Assembly: GCA_027886175.1 (NCBI GenBank)
Contig: JAJNNQ010000130.1
Coordinates: 14,773,501-14,837,500 of the forward strand
DNA: 64,000 bases
Source: Phylloscopus collybita
Taxonomy: Eukaryota > Chordata > Aves > Passeriformes > Phylloscopidae
Reading direction: 5' to 3'
In this document: piece after piece, positions 40,550 to 51,243 of the stretch
How the letters are laid out: every line of letters begins with the position of its first letter
Position numbering within the stretch: position 1 is the first letter of the stretch
Notes under the pieces: generated by a model
What the model saw: only the letters and a program-made list of their open reading frames with translations
What the model was told of the DNA's origin: nothing
Databases searched by the model: none
Program-made: the position numbers and the translations under genes

Positions 40550-43500
40550 GCTCGTTGCGTGCGGGGCAAAACAGACGACTTTTCGATGGCGTAAACATCC
40601 ACCAGGTAGAGTCGTGCTCCTTGCTCCCTGTCCAGAATGGCAGCGGTCTGGATGACCCCGGTGTGGCGCCCGATGGTGAAGAGGCGCCCGAGGCTCCTGT
40701 CATCACACCGAACAGACACGATGTAATATTCCACCTGCGCCTCGGAGCCCCGCGGGCTTGCCGCTTCCAGGGATATCACGTTTGTCCCAATGGGCTCGCC
40801 CTCCTTCAGGATGGTGATGTACTTCGGCTGAGTGAAAACAGGCCCGTCAACCCCTTGCAGAATTATAGTCATCTCAGTGGTGGATTTTCTCCTTTCGGGG
40901 CCCAGGTCAGTGGCAGAAACGATGAGATTGTAGATGAGCTGAGAAGGCACCAGTGCTGAGGCTACTCTTAGATCTCCGCTGTAGCGATCCACAATGAAGG
41001 TTTCGGTATCTCCATTGACTATCTCATACTCCACCTCCCCATTGGCACCCTCGTCAGGATCGGCAGCGATAATCGTGGTTAGGATTGAACCGATCACCAC
41101 CGAGGGGTCGGCTGCCAGGGCATTTTGCGATACAAACACGGGTACATTGTCATTTTGATCCGTCACCAGAACAGTCACATTCTTGAGAGCAAATCGCCTG
41201 GACTCCACAGGAACAGCCTGATCGGTGGCTTTGACTGTTAACTCAAAGAGATTGGCAAACTCCCGATCAATTTCAGCATTGGTAAATATTGTCCCTCTCA
41301 CCTCGTCTATACGAAAGTGATTCCCCCTCGGCATCTGCTGGATGATTGCATACGTTAGCTGCCCGTTAATATCGGCATCTGGATCGTGAGCAGTCACGGA
41401 AATGACAGAGCTACCCACAGGAACATTCTCAACAATTGATTTAAAGATGTCTCCTGGAGGAAAATGAGGAGGGTTATCATTGAAATCCCTAACGTGTATG
41501 ACCACTGACATTGTAGAGGACCGTGGGGGCCTTCCTTGGTCTTTTGCTGTTATATTTAGCTTATACAGAGATTGTGTCTCAAAGTCCAGTTTTTTGGCAA
41601 GAAAAATACTCCCGGTGTTGGGACTGATGCTAAAGGTCCCATGATTGTTTGTCCCCGTAATGCTATAGTGGAGGTCAGCGTTGTCACCTGAATCAGAATC
41701 AGTGGCAGTGACAGACGACACAAGTTCACCAACCCTCATATTTTCTAAAACATCCACTAGCAAGGTTGATTTAGGGAAGGAAGGGCTGTTGTCATTTTCA
41801 TCCAAGACATCAATGCTCAACATGCAAGTTGAACTTAGGGAAACGGCTCCAGAGTCTATTGCTTGGATGACAAGGGAATACGATGCAGTAGTCTCATGAT
41901 CTAGTCTGCCTACTAAGGTCACTTGGCCTGTGCTGCTGTCTATTGCAAACTGATTTTCCTCATTTCCCTTGATTACAGAGTAGTGAATCAACCCATTGAC
42001 CCCTTCATCAACATCTGAGGCAGAAACTCTCAGCACCTGTGTCAGATTTGCAGCCAATTCTGAAATAGTAGCTTGGTAAAGATCTTTCAAAAACTTGGGG
42101 GCGTTATCATTGATGTCTTTCATGTAGATCTGTACAGTTGCCTGATCCTTCAGGGGCTTTGGCAACCCCTGATCTGTTGCTATTACTGTGAGACTAAATA
42201 CTGCAGCACCTCTCTGTCTCATGAGAGCTTCCCTGTCAAACTGATGAGTGCTTCTGATTTCCCCAGTTATTGTATTCAGCTCAAAATCTGGCTGCATATG
42301 CTCAAATGAATACCTGACCTCCCCATTCGGCCCAAAGTCTTTATCCACAGCATTTATTTTACCCACATATGACCCGCCTCTTTGTTCCTCTTCAAAATAA
42401 AACACGTAGTTGGTACTGTTGAACAGGGGCCTGTTATCATTTACATCCTCCAGAATCACAGTAACGTTCACAGTAGCATTGAGTGGTTCTACTGCTCTAT
42501 CGGAGGCAACAACCAGTAAAACATATCTTTCCTGAAGTTCACGGTCCAGTTCACTTTTTATATACAGCTGACCATCTGGGAATATGCCAAAGGCATCCCC
42601 AGCATTTCCTTCAATTATACTGTAAGCTATTTCACCATTCACTCCCGAGTCTTTGTCAGAAGCCTGTACCTTAAAGAACCTGGAATTCACAGGCTCTGAC
42701 TCCAAAATAGTAACTTCATAGGAAAGCTGGTCAAACACAGGTGGGTTATCATTTACATCATGGACAGAGACGGTCAGGATAAAGTTGGAGGACAGCTGAG
42801 GCACCCCCATATCCGAGGCCAGGATTTCAACCTGGTAAGACCCAGCATTTATGTCAAGTGGCCCCGTTAGGCTTATAGCACCAGTTTGTTCATTGATTGA
42901 GAACAAGCCCTTTGGGTTTTGCTTAAGGCTGTAAAGGACCATGCCATTAACACCTTCATCGGGATCAAGAGCTTTAGCCTGGAATATGGTATGCCCAGCT
43001 TTCCAGTTCTCAACAACATTTACACTTTCCACCACATGAATGAAGTGTGGGGAATTGTCATTTAAATCTTTGACAGTTATGTTGACCACAGCATCGCCAG
43101 TTATCGCCCCACCTCTAGCAACCACCTTCAGCTGGTAAAATGCTTGCTCCTCCCTGTCAATAATACTAGCTGTGGTGATCTGCCCCGTCACCCTGTTGAT
43201 GGCAAACACACCCCTCTGGTCACCTGTCGTAATGAGGTAACTGATGTTGGTGTTGAGGTCCATGGTGGAAGCAAAAACAGTACCTACATGGTAACCCAGG
43301 GCAACATTTTCAAAGACAACAAAACTGTATGTGCCCTGGCTGAAAACAGGGGGGTTGTCCTGTGTGTCCAAGACAGTGATGGTGACAATGGCCTGGTTCT
43401 GTGACTGAAGATGGCCACCATCAGTGGCCACGATCTGCAACTGGTAAGCAGTTTTCTCCTCCCTGTCAAGGGCTATTTTTGTTGTGATGACCCCCGTCTG

Positions 43501-45840
43501 CCCATGGACCTGAAACCTGGAGGTATCTCCAGCTGAGATGCTGTACTTGACAGTCCCATTGGGTCCCAGATCGGGGTCTGTGGCAGACACTGTGGTCACA
43601 TAGGTCCCGGCTGGCTCATTCTCTTGGATATGGGCAAAATACTGAATGGGGTAAAACACAGGGCTATTGTCATTCACGTCCAGGACGGTCACGTTAACTC
43701 GAGCCATTGAAGACAGGGGAGGAGAGCCCAAATCAGTGGCCACGACCTGCAAGGAGAAGTGAGACTGCTCCTCCCGGTCCAGCTGTGAGATGGTGCTGAG
43801 CTTGCCTGAAATCGGGTCCAAGCGAAACATCTGGCGAGGAGTCACAGAGGAGGGGCCAACTGCTGCCAGCGCTGGCTCAGCTTCCTGCAGGGAGAAGCGG
43901 ACAGTCCCGTTGTCCCCCAGGTCCCCATCAGTGGCACTCAGGACAAGCAGCTCAGTTCCTGATGGGGAGTTTTCAGCCAGGGACACCTGGTAACCCTCAG
44001 GCTGACCAAAGCGAGGCTTGTTGTCATTGACATCCAGGATGGTCACCACCAACTGTGCATAGGAGAATTTGGGCTGCACCCCCTGGTCACGGGCACTGAT
44101 ATTGAGCACCACCTGAGAAGCAGTCTCCCGGTCCAGCCTGCTGGAGCTGGATGTGCCTGCAGCGTGTCCAGCAGTGCCGCCCTCGGGGACAGCCGTGGTG
44201 ACCAGCCCGCTGTGCTCGCTGATGCGGAACCAGCCCAGCTCGTTGCCTGAGACGATGCTGTACTTGAGGTTGGCGTTGAGGCCCGAGTCACGGTCCGTGG
44301 CACTGAGGCCCCGCACGTAACTGCCCAGGGGCACATCTTCACTGATGTTCACCCCGTACACCGACTGCCCAAAGACAGGCGGGTGGTCATTGATGTCGTT
44401 CACAAAGATCACCAGGCTGGCAACCGAGGACCGGCTCACAGGAGCTGCCATCGCTCCGTCGGGGGAAAAGACGGAAGTGGGGGAGCCTGGAGGTGGCGGT
44501 GGGGCCCCATAGTTATCTGCCACTGCCACGGTAAGGTTATAAGCCGGGATGCGTTCCCGGTCCAGCGCGGCCGCTACCTTGATAAGGCTGAGGTTGGGTA
44601 CCTTACTGCTGTGCACCTCGAAGTGCCGCTGCTCATTTCCCGCCAGGATGGACACGGAGATGTTCCCGTTGGCCGCGGGAGAGTCTGCATCGCTCACCGT
44701 CAGCAGGGCCACCACTGTGCCAGGGGCCGCGTTCTCATCCACGGAGGCAAACCGGGAGGTGGCTGGGAAGTAGCGGAACTTCACTCGGGGCTCGTTGTCA
44801 TTGACGTCGAGCAGGCGGATGAGGGCCTCGGCCCGGCCGCTCAGCGCCGGCACCCCGCGGTCCATGGCCTGGACCGTCAGCGAGTACTGCTGCCGCATCT
44901 CATAGTCCAAGCGCTCACGGATGCGGATCACCCCGCTCTCAGGGTCCACCTCAAAGGGGAGGCTGCCGGCCCCGTCCCCAGCACCGCTGCCACCGCCATC
45001 GCCTCCTTCCAGGCGGTAGCGGATGTCGGCGTTGGTGCCCTCGTCGGCATCAGCCGCAGTGACCTGGAGAACGCTGGCCCCCACGGGCGCATCCTCAGGC
45101 ACTCGTGCCTGGTAAAGCGTCTGGCTGAAGATGGGTGGGTTATCATTGATATCCTGGACGGTGACGTTGACCTGAAGGTACCCCCGCCGACGGGGCTCGC
45201 CCTTGTCCTCCACCTGCACCAACAGCTGGTAGGTGGGGGTGGCCTCCCGGTCCAGCCCTCCACGGGAAACCAGGTGCAAGAAAGCTCCCTCACCGCTGGG
45301 GTTGAGGGTGATGTTGAGGCGGAAGCGGCCCTCCTCGTTGCCGGCCACAATCCGATAGGAGCCGTGGTCCACGCCATTGGTGCCACTGTCGGCGTCAGTG
45401 GCAGTGTCCAGGATAAGCTGGCGCCCGCTACCCGTGTCCTCCTTGAAAGTCACCACGATGGAGGGGTCGGGGAAGACGGGCGCGTTGTCGTTGAGGTCGA
45501 GAACCAGGACGCGCACCTCGCTGGGGTAGGTGGGCTGGCTGGAGAGCACCACCAGGTCCACCACGTCGCTGGCCAGGCTCTCGCGGTCGATGGTGGCGCG
45601 GGTGTGCAGGGCGCCCGAGGTGGCGTTGATGGCGAAGAGCTCGTGGTGCTCGCTCAGGCGGTAGGTGAAGCCGGGCCGGGTAGCGATGGTGCCCACCCAA
45701 GTGCCGGGCGGCTGCTCCTCCAGCACCCGGAACACCTGGCGCGGCTCCGCGGCGGCGCTCCCCAGCGGCGGCAGCAGCGGCAGCAGCAGCGACAGCAGCA
45801 GCGGCGGCGGCGGCCCGCGGGCGGCGGGGGGGCGGCCCAT
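40546..45840 (-). CDS. FAT4: FAT4 first coding exon (atypical cadherin, N-terminal 1765 residues)
   Basis: FAT4 is a very large single-pass membrane cadherin that binds Dachsous-type cadherins on neighbouring cells and acts in planar cell polarity and Hippo signalling (family knowledge). The exon reads as one open frame with a leucine-rich signal peptide (about residues 1-31), then cadherin repeats closing at DxNDN-type motifs near residues 115, 230, 345, 482, 603, 721, 825, 925, 1028, 1132, 1242, 1347, 1452, 1561 and a degenerate one at 1663. That gives 15 full repeats plus most of repeat 16. The mature start, AEPRQVF..LEEQPPGTW, closely matches vertebrate FAT4 as I remember it, and similarity continues throughout. 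The ATG at 45840 was chosen because it has a good Kozak context (G at -3 and +4) and directly precedes the signal peptide. The open frame extends to 45930, but only to a GTG. The exon ends in phase 0 at a GT donor. Only two cysteines (1339, 1712) and about 19 N-glycosylation sequons are visible. The remaining repeats, EGF, laminin-G, membrane and cytoplasmic parts are outside the window. Confidence 0.97.
45768..45815 (-). repeat. GC-rich trinucleotide repeat within the FAT4 signal peptide
   Basis: Imperfect CAG/CGG triplets on the plus strand are read as CTG and CCG codons on the coding strand. They encode the Leu/Pro core of the signal peptide, roughly residues 9-24. Triplet repeats of this kind can vary in copy number without breaking frame, so the signal peptide length may be polymorphic. 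Confidence 0.7.
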
Positions 45841-45842
45841 GG

Positions 45843-45845
45843 CGA
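45843..45845 (-). other. FAT4: Kozak -3 position supporting the FAT4 start
   Basis: The bases just before the ATG at 45840 read gtcgcc, with a purine (G) at -3, and the codon after the ATG begins with G. This is a favourable initiation context and supports this ATG over the non-ATG upstream extension of the same frame. Confidence 0.7.
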
Positions 45846-45985
45846 CCCGGGGGCGCAGCGCCCCGAGGGGGCGGCCCGGCGCCGCCGCTCGCCCCGCTCC
45901 CGCTGCCCTGCCCGCCGCCTCTCTCGGCACCCGCGGACGCTGCGCTCCGGACGCGGACGGGAGCGGACCCGGCGGCGCGCCGCGC

Positions 45986-46078
45986 TCACGGGACGCTCCG
46001 GCTCTGCTTCTGCCGCCGCCGCCGCTCCTCCCGCCGCCGCTCTGGGGCTGGGGGGCGGCCGGGGGCGCCGCGCCGCAT
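45986..46078 (-). other. Upstream ORF of 30 codons in the presumed FAT4 leader
   Basis: An ATG at 46078-46076 opens a frame of 30 codons ending in TGA at 45988-45986. It is rich in Arg, Pro and Glu and ends before the FAT4 ATG. No known peptide is recognised. If transcription starts upstream of it, it could reduce translation of the main frame. Random occurrence is quite possible. Confidence 0.3.
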
Positions 46079-46100
46079 CGCCGCTCAGCAGCCGCCGCCG

Positions 46101-46160
46101 CTACCGCCGGGGCCCCCGCGGCCCGCCGCTCCTGCGCCGTGCCCGCCGCCCCGCCGGCAT
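46101..46160 (-). other. Upstream ORF of 19 codons in the presumed FAT4 leader
   Basis: An ATG at 46160-46158 opens a frame of 19 Arg/Gly-rich codons ending in TAG at 46103-46101. It counts as an upstream ORF only if the transcription start lies above 46160. No conservation evidence is available here. Confidence 0.25.
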
Positions 46161-46277
46161 GCCCGAGCGCACGGCGACCGAGCCGGTCCGTGATCCGCGG
46201 CCGCCCGGACCCAACTTTGCCCGGCGCTCATGGATCCCGGCCCTCTTGACGCCCGGGCCGGCTCCCCCCACGGTCGC

Positions 46278-46330
46278 CCATTGGTCGCCGAGCCGTGCCG
46301 CCCCGCCCCGGCCCGCCCCCCGCACCTGAG
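46278..46330 (-). promoter_or_regulatory. FAT4: Candidate FAT4 core promoter: CCAAT box, GC boxes, E-box
   Basis: On the minus strand a CCAAT box lies at 46284-46280 (ATTGG on the plus strand). Next to it, at 46300-46321, is a run of CCCCGCCC-type GC boxes, typical SP1/KLF sites, and a CACCTG E-box at 46323-46328. No TATA box is evident. The arrangement suggests transcription starting some tens of bases downstream, toward 46200. The motifs are seen; their function is inferred. Confidence 0.5.
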
Positions 46331-48564
46331 GGGCCGCCCCGGCGGGACCGGGACGGGCGGGCAGCGAGGGGGAGCCCCCCGGCCGCGTCGGGAGCGGGGC
46401 GCGGGTCCGCGGGGACGCTCCCGCCTGGAGCGGAGAGCGAGCCAGGAGCCTGGCGGGCTGCGCCGAGCGGCTCGGGCTGCCCCCGCACCGGGGAACGGGG
46501 CTGCGGCGGGCGCCGCTTACTTCGGAGGCAGTTCTGGAGGGAACTTGCGGGACCCGTTATCCCGGGAAGATGCGGCGCTGGCCGCGCCTCCCGCGGGCCG
46601 GCAGCGCCCTCTGCCGCCACCGCCCGGCGCGGCTCTCGGCTCCGGGGAGCGTCACCGGGCTGCCGGGGCGCCCCGCCGGAGCCGCGCCCTCGGCCCGACC
46701 GAAAGCCCCCTCCTTCCTCCAGCCCAAAAAACCCGAGGGAGCGCCTTTTCCCTGCGGTGGCGCAGGCAGCAAATGTTTTAATTTTGTATGAGTGCGTCTT
46801 TAAAGACAATCAGGGGTCGTAAACAGAGTTCTATAGACAGCAATTAAAGTGACAAGGTAAATCCAGCAGAGCCGCGTAACGGATCAGCAAATTACAGAGT
46901 TTATTTATCCCCATGAGGGAGTTAATGAACCCGGTAGTGTATTTTCCAGCGTGGAAAAGTCAGAGAAGTGAGAAAAGAAGTGGAAAAAAAACAAGTAGGA
47001 GAGTGTAAGAAGGATGAGATGTCAAAGGCAGTTTGTTCCCCGCCCGTACCCTGCATATGATTAAAGAAATTGAGATCAAATAAACATTAGCAGCAATCTT
47101 GACTGGGAGCAGTAAGGAAGAAGAGGTGGTTCCTGTTCCGTATTGTCATCTAACACAAAAAAGATACCTCGGGCCAGTAATTCCTGCAACCCCTGTTTCC
47201 TCTAGGGATGGATCCTCACACTCGCGGCCAGCCCCGAGCCCAGCAGCGAGCTGGGAGGACGCTGAGCTCCCTGCATGGCCGTGCTGTGATCGCAGGTAAT
47301 CTCTCCTCTGGCACACCGCTGCCCTCAGCCTGTATTTAGTTTTTTTTTCATTTTTCATCGTCTGCTACCGACCTGGAGAAGGGCTGTTGTGCCTCGAACT
47401 GCTCTGCTTTTCCTAGCTACACTAATTCAGTAGGAGATAAGTCATCCACCAAATATTGTTGGCGTAAACACCTCCTCCTCCTCTCTTGCGAGGGGCTGGG
47501 CGATAAATCACTGAGGGGGACAGCTGAGAACGGATGGATCATCCGTGCTGTCGCTCCGGATCCGCAGCGCTGCCGCGCTCTGCACCAGTTCTTTGATATT
47601 TAACTCCACCTACAGGCGTGCATCGACCCTTGCCTGCAGCCAGCAGTTCGCCGGGTGTTCTCGAAAGGCACTGTCTTTATTTCTATTACAAAAACGCTGG
47701 CATTTTAGATGAGACAGCAAAACCCAACAGTGGTAAACTATTCACGAAGAAATAAGATTACATGGGCTGGAGGGGGAGAATTACCAACGTAAGCTGACAT
47801 CAGCCTTCGCTAGAACAGGTCTTCGAGCATTCATCACATCTTAATCACTGGAGTTTTTTCCTCACTGCGTGGGATTTTTCACACCTACCAGGTAAATTTG
47901 ACCTCCAAGTCCAAAACACAGCACAGAGAAACATTCTGCCCCTGAAAGGGACTTTGGTTCTTTCCCTAATTAATGGGTCGGTATGAATCACTAGCCAACT
48001 GTTTTTCATACTGTGCTGGAAGGCACAATCTTGTTCTGACATTGTTCAAGCTTTTCTGTGCCTATAGAAGAGCCCTCTGGGTTCTTCTCTCAAATGTCAA
48101 AATGAGAAATGCTGCTGCAAAAGTATGGAAATTCAAATATGTGAAAGCAAAACATCAGCCTTTAAATACTGAACATCAGAGGTAAGCAAAAAGGCTAAAA
48201 TTCTGGGCAAGAAATAATATCCAGAAAACAGGAGAATATCTAGACAAGATTTTTTTGCTACTCTAGACCCTCATAAGTAATGTCTGTCAATATTAGATCC
48301 CAGAGTTATCATATGTGCCTCTTGCATTATATTAACAGAAAATGATACGTTGCAAAGTTTTGCAACACATGAGAATAAATCAAACAAAATCTATTTGCCA
48401 GTTTACAGGCCATGTAATTTAATATTTGAAATTATATAAATTATCTGATCTGATAAATATCTCTGAATTTCTTCAAAAACATAATTTGCTTAAGCTTTTT
48501 GTACCTGTAGATGTAAAAATGTTTTTCTAGATAAGTCATTCAAAAAAGAAAAAAGAACACCCTG

Positions 48565-48605
48565 TTGATGTATTGAAACACTCCTGAAGTGTTTCAATAC
48601 ATCAA
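48565..48605. repeat. Perfect 18-bp inverted repeat with a 5-base loop
   Basis: The left arm 'ttgatgtattgaaacact' (48565-48582) is exactly complementary to 'agtgtttcaatacatcaa' (48588-48605) across the loop cctga. It lies 2.7 kb upstream of the FAT4 ATG. It is too short for a typical microRNA precursor and has no GC-rich terminator character. Its origin is unknown. Confidence 0.95.
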
Positions 48606-49717
48606 AATTCTATTTCGTAGGATTCAGAAAGTTGCTTTTTTAAATCCAAGTGTTTATAAAAAGTTATACAAAACTTTACAGACAATTTTCAGTTACAAAA
48701 GTAATTGCAGGCAATTTTTAAAAATAACTCTCCCATTGCAACAGTTTTTTGGTTTGTTTTTTTTTTTTTACTGTAAGGTGTTTCAAAGGTAGCCAAACTT
48801 AGAAGATGTTTTAAAACCAACTGTACTTTTTAAAAAATGTACTTATTTTTAATGGCTAAGAAAAAGCCCATTGAAATTGAAGCAGCTTTGGTAGGTATTA
48901 AGCAATGCCTTTATTATAAAATCTGTGCATGTCAGTGGAATTACTCTGGTGGTTCATCAGCATAAGTGTGGGTTGAGTTTTGACCCCTTTTAGATTAATA
49001 CAAATATATTTAGACAGAGTTAAGACTGTGCTAAGAAGCACTCCGCCACTCATAACTTGCTGGAATGGAAATGAAGTGAAGAACAGGTCATTTTTGCACT
49101 TTTTGTCTTGCCTCCAGCTCTGTTGATAACACCTCCCAACACTTCATCAGGCTTTCACCTCCAGATATGGAAGAAGCAATCTAATCCCAACACTGTCCAG
49201 CTCACACTTCACTACAAAATCTTAATAACGACCTCAGTGTCCATTGTCAACAGATCAACACATCTGGCTGTCACGTTTAATGTGCTTCCAATGCTGTTTT
49301 GGCCTAAAGTGGGCCATGATGCTGCTGAAATGTTGTGCTGGAAGGCACAGACAGTACAGAAGCAGAGGGCTGATGAATGAAGTGAAAAGGATTTCTAAGC
49401 AATTTTTTTCCTTGGGTAAGTCTAATGAAAATTGAATGCATACCTATTATCTCACACAGCCCTCAGAAGTCTCAGGGTTGCAATTGGATATCACAACAGG
49501 GAGAGAATTTTACTCTGCAGCCAGAACAGGAACTGGTTATGAATTCAGCAGATCTGGCAGGTAGGTTTCTGTGTTTTATATTTGATGAGCTGAAGGTAAG
49601 AGCACAAAAGCTCTGTTTGATGCACCTTACTCCTAAGTGCTGCAAGACTTGGCACTGGGCATTCTCGTTATTCCTTGAAGGCAGCTGGAATCCTGCCCAC
49701 ACTTACATCATTACAGT

Positions 49718-49767
49718 TTAGTCCATGATCTTAAAGGTCTTTTCCAACCTCAATCATTCTGTGATCA
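49718..49767 (+). mobile_element. CR1 LINE 3' tail fragment
   Basis: The phrase 'gatcttaaaggtcttttcca' followed by 'acctcaatcattctgtgatc' is the classic CR1 terminus. Only about 50 bases remain. Confidence 0.8.
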
Positions 49768-50919
49768 TATACAGACCCCAACTTCATTGAAGTCTTCATT
49801 GATGTGAGACATTTCTTTCTTAAGAGGGTGCAGCAGGTGCTTGATGAATGAGTTAATCTATTTTTCTTTGGTTCTCCTACTGAACTTTTTCTTTGTTGGT
49901 GGTTCCTTTTACTAACTGCGTTTGAATTTTTAACACCACTTTATATTTCAGTCAGGGACAGATAGAGTGGAAAATACTTTGGCTCCACTACTTTCTCCTT
50001 TGATGTTCCAGGAATAAAATATTACTATAGCATTTTTCTCAGGATGCAGTTTAGCAGTCGTTGAGGCAGAATAATGTCCATTTAAATCAATAGGTATTGA
50101 ACCCTACCTTTTCATTGTTAGACAGATGATACGCCATGAGTCCTGCTGTTGTTATGAGCACTGAATATGGCATGTCATTCAAGTTTCACTTGCTCTGACA
50201 CTAAACAAGTCAGACTGGGGTAGTCACAATGTGTCACTGAGAATCACATCTTCCCAGGTAGGGACAGCAGCATCAGCCCTTCAGAGCCTGACTCAATTCT
50301 CCATTGCCATCCCAGTCACACTAATGAGAGCTGAATTGGCCTTTTGATATTTATCACTTAATAGACTCGCTCCGCTTGGAAAAAGAACATTAAAGTGTTT
50401 TTCCAACCATGTTTTATAGCCTAGAAATATACTGGTCTGAACTCAGTAGTTTAATTTTTCAACACCTGCTCTGCCACACCATGTTTTCTTTTTCCTTTAA
50501 CAGCTAGAGCACCCCACAGTGCTCTTAGCTGTATATTGTGGCTGTGGCTTTTTTTTTTTCTAATTAAGGTTTGGGGTTTTTTTTAAGAGCTCATGGCCTG
50601 GTTGCTGGCAAAACCCTGCTGAAGTCAGCAGCTGCCACCTTTTTAAAGGTTTTGAAAAATATCCTCTATAATTCAAATGTTAAATTCAGCATTATTCCAC
50701 TCCGATTCCCAACAAATGAACGGATTAATCTCATAACTTCTGAACAGAAAAAGAAAGTAAAAAGTTCCAGTAAAGAATCTCTACAACATTAAAAGTGGAA
50801 ATCCTGCGGTTCAAAACCAAAACCATACTGATCTCTGGCACTTAAGGGTAACTTAAATGACCGGGAGAAAGAGAATCTCAAAGCAAGTGCTTATTTTTTA
50901 CTTTTGTTTTAAGTGCTCT

Positions 50920-51030
50920 TAAATATATAATTTTTAAGAAAAATAATTAATTATAAATATTATATTTATTATATCTTAATATTAATATAATCTATATATA
51001 TTTATTATATCTTAAATATATAAATAAATA
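50920..51030. repeat. AT-rich block with an 18-base direct repeat
   Basis: Almost pure A/T for about 110 bases. 'atatttattatatcttaa' occurs at 50962-50979 and again at 50998-51015, suggesting a small decayed tandem duplication. Confidence 0.85.
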
Positions 51031-51224
51031 AAGTGATCTTAAGGTCTCCTTGTGACAAGATGCAAAAGCCTAAATTGTACCAAAGGGTTTGTATAATTCT
51101 CTTTTATATTGCCACAATAAAACTTCCACAGATCAAATCAGGAGTTTGTAAAGTAACTGGCAAATAATGAAATATGTGGAATGCATGCATATTGTTATGG
51201 CTTGGAAAGCTGCAAACTGAAAGG

Positions 51225-51243
51225 AAAAAAAAAAAAAAAAAAA
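51225..51243. repeat. Poly-A run of 19
   Basis: An uninterrupted A19. A further A-rich, AAAC-like stretch follows at 51283-51320. Confidence 0.9.

Larger units (their letters stand above)
45841..46230 (-). other. FAT4: Presumed FAT4 5' UTR, GC-rich
   Basis: This is extremely GC- and CpG-rich sequence immediately upstream of the chosen ATG. No pyrimidine tract with an AG acceptor is visible just before the ATG, so the leader probably continues without an intron here. The distal boundary is inferred from a CCAAT box and GC boxes at 46280-46321. The true transcription start is not visible from sequence. The leader contains two short upstream open reading frames, listed separately. Confidence 0.5.
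44400..46790. promoter_or_regulatory. FAT4: CpG island spanning the FAT4 promoter and 5' coding region
   Basis: The GC content and the density of CG dinucleotides rise sharply from about 44.4 kb. They peak between 45.4 and 46.75 kb and drop abruptly near 46.79 kb into AT-rich sequence. The island covers the start of the coding exon, the leader and the promoter. This is the usual setting of a TATA-less promoter of a developmental gene. Boundaries are by eye. Confidence 0.85.

Noticed and set aside
44383..46329. A 648-codon open frame on the plus strand opposite the FAT4 exon and promoter
   Set aside because: It lies antisense to the GC-rich FAT4 coding sequence, where stop codons are scarce. 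Its translation is low-complexity (Gly, Arg, Ala, His, Val) with no recognisable domain. It is a shadow of the real gene.
46228..46822. Several overlapping open frames of 175-193 codons on both strands above the FAT4 promoter
   Set aside because: All lie in the CpG island and are Pro/Arg/Gly/Ala-rich on both strands, as expected of GC-rich non-coding DNA.
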